Shown here: positions 59,348 to 64,000 of the stretch, piece after piece | Layout: each line of letters starts with the position of its first letter | Position numbering within the stretch: position 1 is the first letter of the stretch | DNA from: Manganibacter manganicus | Lineage (GTDB): Bacteria; Pseudomonadota; Alphaproteobacteria; Rhizobiales; Rhizobiaceae | DNA: 64,000 bases | Direction of reading: 5' to 3' | NCBI RefSeq assembly: GCF_002075885.1 | Contig: NZ_MDET01000045.1 | Span: 124,001-188,000 of the forward strand | The notes under the pieces: generated by a model | Databases searched by the model: none | Seen by the model: only the letters and a program-made list of their open reading frames with translations | What the model was told of the DNA's origin: nothing | Translations under genes and position numbers: made by a program

Positions 59348-60619
59348 ATGAGCAGCGCAAGCCGGCAAGCCGTCCTTGATACGATCGACAGAAACAAGGA
59401 CAAGGCGATCGAACTCCTGCGCAAGATGGTCTCGATCCCGAGCGTCACGGGCGACGAAGCTGCCATCCAGGCTTTCGTAGCCGACTACATGAAGGGCATC
59501 GGCCTCGATGTCGACATGTGGGAGACTGATTGGGAAGAACTCAAGAAGCATCCCGGCTATCGCCCTGTCGAGCGCGGCTATGAGGGGCGGCCGAACATTG
59601 TCGGCACGCGCAAGGGCAAGGGCGGCGGCCGCTCGCTGCTGCTCAACGGCCATACCGACGTGATCCCGGTCGGCAGCGGCGAAGGTTGGAGCGACGATCC
59701 ATGGTCCGCCGCGATCAAGGACGGCCGCATCTACGGCCGCGGTTCATGCGACATGAAAAGCGGTGTCGCCGCCCATATTCTCGCCGTGCAGTTCCTCAAG
59801 GAGGCCGGCGTCGAATTGAAGGGCGACGTCCACATTAACGTCGTCATCGACGAAGAAGTAAGCGGCCATGGGACGCTCGATACCGTCATGCGCGGCTACA
59901 AGGCCGATGCCGGCATCTCCGGCGAAACCAGCGATCTTCATGTGCAGCCCGCCTGTATCGGCCGCATCTGGTTCCAGATCGACGTCGAAGGCAAGCCGGC
60001 CGGCATCCAGCAGCGCTATCTCGGCATCAGCGCCATCGAACTTGGCAACAAGATCGTCAACGCCGTTCAGGAACTCGAAGACCATCGGGTCGCCACGGTC
60101 AGGCATCCGCTTTATCCGAGTGCAATCGATTCACTGCCCTGCATCATCGGCAGCTTCCAGGCCGGCAACTATCCGAGCGCCTTTCCCGCAAGCGCGGTGC
60201 TCAAGGGCAGTATCGGCACCGTGCCGGGCGAGGATCACGAAGGCGTCAAGCAGAGCCTGGTGGACAAGATCGCCGAGGTCGCCGCAGCCGACCCGTGGAT
60301 GAAGGACCACCCGCCGGTCGTTCGCTTCGTCGGCTATGATGCGCAGGCCTCCGAAATTCCCACGGATCATCCCATCGTCACCACGCTGTCGAACACCTAC
60401 AAGGAATTGACCGGCCGCGATCCGGTGATCAGCGGCCGGCAAGGTGCCGCCGACACCCGCTTCCTCAACCAGTACGCGGCGACGCCGACCGTCATCTTCG
60501 GCCCCGGCTCGACGGCGGTGATGCACGCCAACGACGAATATGTCTCGATCGAGGATTATCTCACCGCCATCAAGGTGATGGCGCTTTGCATTCATGACTG
60601 GTGCGAGCCGGCCGAGTAG
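59348..60619 (+). CDS. M20-family deacylase (ArgE/DapE/YgeY-like)
   Basis: The 423-residue zinc amidohydrolase of peptidase family M20 hydrolyses N-acyl amino acids or related amides. Metal ligands are visible: His and Asp in NGHTDVIPVG, Asp in RGSCDMKSG, the catalytic Glu pair in DEEVSGHG, Glu in GISGETSD, and His in MHANDEYVS. Two domains of normal size are present. The ATG follows GGAGTTTG. It lies divergent to the Mo hydroxylase and near dpaL, a set also found in the ygeX-ygeY-xdh locus of enterobacteria. Whether it is the YgeY type cannot be settled by eye. Confidence 0.9.
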   Translation: MSSASRQAVLDTIDRNKDKAIELLRKMVSIPSVTGDEAAIQAFVADYMKGIGLDVDMWETDWEELKKHPGYRPVERGYEGRPNIVGTRKGKGGGRSLLLNGHTDVIPVGSGEGWSDDPWSAAIKDGRIYGRGSCDMKSGVAAHILAVQFLKEAGVELKGDVHINVVIDEEVSGHGTLDTVMRGYKADAGISGETSDLHVQPACIGRIWFQIDVEGKPAGIQQRYLGISAIELGNKIVNAVQELEDHRVATVRHPLYPSAIDSLPCIIGSFQAGNYPSAFPASAVLKGSIGTVPGEDHEGVKQSLVDKIAEVAAADPWMKDHPPVVRFVGYDAQASEIPTDHPIVTTLSNTYKELTGRDPVISGRQGAADTRFLNQYAATPTVIFGPGSTAVMHANDEYVSIEDYLTAIKVMALCIHDWCEPAE

Positions 60620-60700
60620 CGAGGGCTGCACAAACGACGACGGGCGGACGGCATTTGTGCTCGCGCATCTGCCGCCCTGGACGAAGCTCAGGAGCAATGC

Positions 60701-61315
60701 GTGCCCCAGATCAAGCAGACCTTCACCGTCAACCATCCGAGAGCCATCGTTTGGGCCAGGTTCCAGGATCTGCCGCAGGTGGCGGACTGCCTGCCCGGCG
60801 CATCTCTTGCCGATCCTGTATCGGCAAAGCATGCCGGCGGGCGCATGACGGTCAAGCTTGGCCCCGTGCGGGCCGATTTCACCGGCACCGTCGATATCGA
60901 CGCTGACGAGGCGAGCTATTCCGGCAAGATCACCGGCAGCGGAATAGACAAGAGACACGGTTCGCGGGCCAAGGGCGACATTGTCTATTCGCTCAAGGAA
61001 ACCGCAAACGGCGCCGCTACCCAGGTGGGGGTGGTCGTGGACTACACCCTCGCTGGCTCCCTGGCGCAATTCGCCCGAGGCGGCATCGTCGATGCCGTCG
61101 CCGACCAGATTTGTCGCGATTTCGCGACAAATCTGGAAGCGCAGTTAAATGCGGAGCGAGAACGGGCGGTGGAGTCTGCAAAAGATGAGCGCCGAATGGA
61201 CCCTGCAGGCACCGCAGTGAAACCTGCTCCGCGCCGATCGAACGAACTCAACGCTCTGGGATTGATCGTGTCGATCCTCCGGCGAAAGATGCAGGTTCTG
61301 TTGGGCCGAGCCTGA
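60701..61315 (+). CDS. CoxG/SRPBCC-family protein
   Basis: This 204-residue CoxG-like (SRPBCC fold) protein has the typical start FTVNHPRAIVWARFQDLPQVADCLPGA-like segment in its first 40 residues. A C-terminal extension contains the hydrophobic ELNALGLIVSIL. In CO dehydrogenase clusters CoxG anchors the enzyme at the membrane or helps in assembly. Its presence here beside the M20 gene fits a helper of the molybdenum hydroxylase encoded at 55.4-59.1 kb. The GTG start has AGGAG upstream. Role inferred from family. Confidence 0.85.
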   Translation: MPQIKQTFTVNHPRAIVWARFQDLPQVADCLPGASLADPVSAKHAGGRMTVKLGPVRADFTGTVDIDADEASYSGKITGSGIDKRHGSRAKGDIVYSLKETANGAATQVGVVVDYTLAGSLAQFARGGIVDAVADQICRDFATNLEAQLNAERERAVESAKDERRMDPAGTAVKPAPRRSNELNALGLIVSILRRKMQVLLGRA

Positions 61316-61360
61316 GCTTTCGGGAGGGCATATTGGAGCGCGTTCTTCAAAGCCGTATGG

Positions 61361-61410
61361 GTATGCAATCAATCGAACTTAGTATGCATAATATCTTGAC
61401 TTGAATACAA
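61361..61410. promoter_or_regulatory. Putative GntR-type sites upstream of the ABC transporter
   Basis: GTATGCAATCAATC (61361-61374) matches the operator at 50252-50265 with one change. TATGCATA (61383-61390) is a palindrome, and TTGAATACAA (61401-61410) repeats the TTG-n4-CAA shape. A CTTGAC -35-like box (61395-61400) abuts the last site. The transporter operon starts 87 bases downstream. Confidence 0.5.
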
Positions 61411-61496
61411 AGGTGACAAAAGCTAAGGTCTGTTACCATCGGAGTTGCTGGAGGTAGGGCAAGTTCCGGGGCCGGAAATCAAATAGGGAGGAAATA

Positions 61497-62525
61497 ATGG
61501 CAATTCGTATGAAAGGTCTGCTAGCCGCCGCCATATTGTTGGCGGGGACAGGTATCGCCCCCGCGCAGGAGGAACTGGTCGTCAGCATTTGGGGCGGAAA
61601 CTGGCGGGACGGCGCCCAGGAGGCGATCGCAACCGAATTTACCAAGCGAACCGGCGTCGAAGTCAAGTTCGTGACCGGCGGCACAATGGACCGTCTGACC
61701 AAGGCCAAGCTCTCGGCAGGCGCTCCTCAGGCCGATGTCACGCTTACCACCAGCCATGTGGCGTATCTCTACTCTGCCAGCGATCTTTTCGAGAAGCTGG
61801 ACGTATCCAAGATTCCAAATCTGAAGGAAGCCTACCCGATCGCGTTGCGCAGCCCCTACGCTATCGGCTTGTATTCCTACGTCTATGCGCCTGCATACCG
61901 CACGGATCTGATGCCCGACGATTTCAAGATCACCAGTTGGAAGGATCTGTGGGGCGATCAGGTCAAGGACAAACTCGGCCTGCCCGATTTCGATCCCAGC
62001 CATATCATCATCGCCGCCGCCAAGCTGTCCGGCGCCGATGCCAAGGATTGGAAGAAGGGCATCCCGCTTCTCGAGAAGCTGAAGCCGAACATCAAGGCGC
62101 TCTACCAGTCCGATGCGACCTCGCAGGAACTGATGAAGACCGGCGAGACCCCGGTGCAGGTCCTGCTGTCGATCAACGCCTATCATCAGATGAGCCAAGG
62201 CATCCCGATCAAGCTTGTCATTCCTGAGGAAGGCGGGGTCGTCGGCATCGATGCGGTCGGCATCAGCGCCGGCACGAAGATGGCCGACGCGGCGTATCAA
62301 TTCGTCAACACGGCGCTCGATCCCAAGGTTCAGGAAAAGCTCTGCGAGCTCTACAAGTGCTCGCCGATGAACGCCAAAGCGCATGTCAGCGACGAGATGG
62401 CCAAGCTTCCCGGTATCTTCACCTCCGACGAGCAGTTGGAAAAGCAAATACTCGTGGACGATGAAACACGCGCCAAGCTGCTCCCCGAATGGAAGTCCTG
62501 GTTCACCGAGAACATGACGCGCTAA
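61497..62525 (+). CDS. ABC importer substrate-binding protein, spermidine/putrescine type
   Basis: The 342-residue periplasmic binding protein has a signal peptide (MAIRMKGLLAAAILLAGTGI), with a likely cut after APA (residues 21-23). The mature part has the PotD/extracellular solute-binding family-1 fold: LVVSIWGGNWRDG, FVTGGTMDRLTK, YAIGLYSYVYAPAYR. The ATG has GGGAGG five bases upstream, a strong ribosome site. It probably feeds the two permeases that follow. The ligand may be a polyamine, an amino compound or another carboxylate; this family is broad. Confidence 0.9.
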   Translation: MAIRMKGLLAAAILLAGTGIAPAQEELVVSIWGGNWRDGAQEAIATEFTKRTGVEVKFVTGGTMDRLTKAKLSAGAPQADVTLTTSHVAYLYSASDLFEKLDVSKIPNLKEAYPIALRSPYAIGLYSYVYAPAYRTDLMPDDFKITSWKDLWGDQVKDKLGLPDFDPSHIIIAAAKLSGADAKDWKKGIPLLEKLKPNIKALYQSDATSQELMKTGETPVQVLLSINAYHQMSQGIPIKLVIPEEGGVVGIDAVGISAGTKMADAAYQFVNTALDPKVQEKLCELYKCSPMNAKAHVSDEMAKLPGIFTSDEQLEKQILVDDETRAKLLPEWKSWFTENMTR

Positions 62526-62603
62526 CCGTCCCGTTCTGCGACTGCTGTATCGAACCGGACAGAAGGATCGATTTCGATCGGTACGATGCAGAATATGCCG
62601 GGT

Positions 62604-62643
62604 GTTAGAGCGTTTTGCGCATCAAAAGCGCCGGCGCTCTAAC
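62604..62643. repeat. Intergenic inverted repeat between binding protein and permease genes
   Basis: GTTAGAGCG (62604-62612) and CGCTCTAAC (62635-62643) form a perfect nine-base inverted repeat. The interior TTTTGCGCATCAAAAGCGC can pair further. A hairpin here could stabilise the binding-protein mRNA and lower permease expression, a common arrangement. It also resembles small intergenic repeats. Confidence 0.6.
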
Positions 62644-62705
62644 CGCTTCCCGGCCAGGAAAGCGGCGGAACGAAGACTTTTCACGGAATTGGAGTGGAGC
62701 CTGCG

Positions 62706-63560
62706 GTGAATGATCGTCGGATATGGTGGTTCTTTATAGTGCCCTGCATGCTGGTGGCACTCGCCGTCGTCATGTCGCTGGCCGCCGTTTTCCAGTACAG
62801 CTTTCGTGAATTCATCCCCGGATCCCTCGATACCGGCGGCTTCACGCTCGAAAATTTCTACAATATCGGCCGGCCGCTCTATTTCCTGGTGATCCTCGAC
62901 ACGCTGCTCATCAGCCTGTTGACCGCGATCTTCTGTCTCCTGCTCAGCTATCCCGTCGCCTACGCTCTGGTGCGCACCGAGGCGGAGTGGCTGCGCGCCC
63001 TGCTGGTCATCCTGTCGATAACGCCGCTGTTCACCGGCGAAATCGTGCGCACCTACGCATGGATGCTGGTCCTCGGCAGCGACGGTTTCGTAAATTCGAT
63101 CCTGATGGCGCTCGGTATCGTCAGCGCGCCGGTGCAATTCATGTACACGAAGTTCGGCGTCATCGTCGCGCTCGTCCATTTCTCGATGCCGGTCATGATC
63201 ATCCTGCTCGCCACCGCCATCAGCCATGTCAACCGCGATTACGAGAAGGCGGCGGCCAATCTCGGCGCGGCGCCTCTGGTCGTCTTCTGGCGAGTTACCG
63301 TGCCTTTGACCATGCCGGGCATCGTCGCCAGCACGGTCGTCATCTTCGCCTGGACCATGAGCGCCTTCGCGACGCCTCAGTTGATCGGTGGCGGCAAGGT
63401 CCTGATGATCTCCAATCTCGTCTATTTGCAGGGACTGTCCTCGTTCAACTTCCCGGTCGCGGCCGTGCTTAGCGCAGTTGCCTTCATCGCCGCTGTCGGA
63501 AGCCTGGCCCTCGTTCAACCATTCGTCACGCGGCTCGAGCGCCGCGTCGCGCAGCAATAG
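62706..63560 (+). CDS. ABC importer permease, PotB type
   Basis: The 284-residue inner-membrane permease has six expected helices, starting with FFIVPCMLVALAVVMSLAAVF. The EAA loop region reads YEKAAANLGAAPLVVFWRVT near residues 178-197, which contacts the ATPase. The start was placed at a GTG (62706) with GGAG six bases upstream; a GTG at 62694 would add four residues. It is followed nine bases after its stop by the second permease. The ATP-binding subunit must lie beyond the window. Confidence 0.9.
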   Translation: MNDRRIWWFFIVPCMLVALAVVMSLAAVFQYSFREFIPGSLDTGGFTLENFYNIGRPLYFLVILDTLLISLLTAIFCLLLSYPVAYALVRTEAEWLRALLVILSITPLFTGEIVRTYAWMLVLGSDGFVNSILMALGIVSAPVQFMYTKFGVIVALVHFSMPVMIILLATAISHVNRDYEKAAANLGAAPLVVFWRVTVPLTMPGIVASTVVIFAWTMSAFATPQLIGGGKVLMISNLVYLQGLSSFNFPVAAVLSAVAFIAAVGSLALVQPFVTRLERRVAQQ

Positions 63561-63569
63561 GCAATAGCC

Positions 63570-64000
63570 ATGGGCAAGTTCCTGTTCTGGACGCTGGTAG
63601 TCGCCATCCTCATATTCCTGACGATCCCGGCGGTCGTCGTCATCATGAGTTCGGTCAATCCGACCGAAACACTGGCGTTTCCGCCGAAGGGCTTTTCGCT
63701 CCATTGGTATGCGCGCGCCTTCAGCTACGACGATTTCAGGACCTCTTTCTACAGCGGCCTTATCGTGACGTTCTTCGCCTCGACCATCGCCTCCGTAATA
63801 GGGGTGGCGGCGGCCTATGTGACGCATCGCTATGCCTTCAGGGGAAGGCGCCTGCTGGAATTCCTGCTGGCGGCCCCGCTGATCATTCCGCGCTTCACCA
63901 CCGGCTTCGGCTTCCTGCTCGTCGGCGCCGGCCTCGGCATCAATAACGGCTACACGATCGTGATCGTGACGCATGTCGTCCTGGTGCTGCCATTCGTCAC
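63570..64000 (+). CDS. ABC importer permease, PotC type (3' truncated by window end)
   Basis: An open frame starts at ATG 63570 (MGKFLFWTLVVAIL) and runs to the end of the window with no stop, so only 143 residues are visible. A first helix (LVVAILIFLTIPAVVVIM), the PotC-like segment FPPKGFSLHWYARAF and further helices (FFASTIASVIGVAAAYV, LLAAPLIIPRFTTGFGFLL) are present. It is the partner of the PotB-type permease, nine bases downstream of its stop. Confidence 0.9.
   Translation, partial: MGKFLFWTLVVAILIFLTIPAVVVIMSSVNPTETLAFPPKGFSLHWYARAFSYDDFRTSFYSGLIVTFFASTIASVIGVAAAYVTHRYAFRGRRLLEFLLAAPLIIPRFTTGFGFLLVGAGLGINNGYTIVIVTHVVLVLPFV

Noticed and set aside
54115..60619. Assigning the region to breakdown of the Lathyrus compound beta-ODAP (an N-oxalyl diaminopropionate)
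   Set aside because: An amidohydrolase plus DpaL would fit, but nothing in the sequence shows oxalyl specificity, and the Mo hydroxylase has no place in that route.
1..64000. tRNA or rRNA genes, CRISPR arrays, insertion sequences or prophage genes
   Set aside because: No direct-repeat array, transposase, integrase, cloverleaf-type sequence or rRNA segment was recognised. The gaps are mostly under 270 bases apart from oriC.

Overview
This window is from the chromosome of a Hyphomicrobiales (Rhizobiales) alphaproteobacterium, probably a Mesorhizobium- or Aminobacter-like member of the Phyllobacteriaceae. The evidence is the high-GC coding style, the chvG-hprK-manX-ptsH-ahcY block, the fused tsaE/amgK gene, and the origin neighbourhood (maf-aroE-coaE, the PPDK regulator, hemE, hemJ, rho, mnmE, mnmG, rsmG, parA, parB, holA). 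The genus is an inference from gene order and protein style; no database search was possible.

Left part (1-16.6 kb, all on +). The window opens inside the sensor kinase gene chvG, followed by the nitrogen-type PTS genes hprK, manX and ptsH, and then ahcY with a terminator. A second run of tightly overlapping genes holds divL (a pseudo-histidine kinase with Tyr at the phospho-acceptor position), a tsaE-amgK fusion, murU (cell-wall recycling), addB, addA and trxA, ending in a strong hairpin terminator.

Middle part (16.6-44.8 kb). This holds a flavodoxin-reductase-like gene, maeB (-), mutS (+), a DUF899 gene, the minus-strand operon tim44-mltA-smr-xre, fxsA and secB (+), and dnaQ, mscS, coaE, aroE, maf and ppsR (-). 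The gene-free 401-bp stretch 32513-32913 between ppsR and hemE is the classical alphaproteobacterial oriC position. It has DnaA-box-like sites, an AT-rich segment and a run of four CcrM (GANTC) sites in 32 bp. To its right are hemE-hemJ, rho, a DUF255 gene (-), mnmE, mnmG-rsmG, parA-parB and holA (-). At least four good parS-like sites lie near mnmE/mnmG and in rsmG, with a weaker one in hemE.

Right part (44.9-64 kb). To the right of holA the usual rhizobial neighbours (lptE, leuS) are absent and an accessory catabolic region begins. A minus-strand operon encodes an aldehyde dehydrogenase, an FMN 2-hydroxy-acid dehydrogenase, a flavin monooxygenase, RidA and a DUF1028 protein. It diverges from a plus-strand operon encoding an SDR, a ThDP enzyme and a cupin, followed by a GntR/FCD regulator. 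Next come a diaminopropionate ammonia-lyase, a three-subunit molybdenum hydroxylase (-), an M20 deacylase, a CoxG-like protein and a polyamine-type ABC importer that runs off the window end. Similar TTGTnnnCAA-type sites lie in the three divergent or leading promoter regions, so one GntR regulon is plausible. The enzymes suggest uptake and breakdown of a nitrogenous compound through 2-hydroxy-acid oxidation and decarboxylation and through 2,3-diaminopropionate, but the substrate cannot be read from the sequence.
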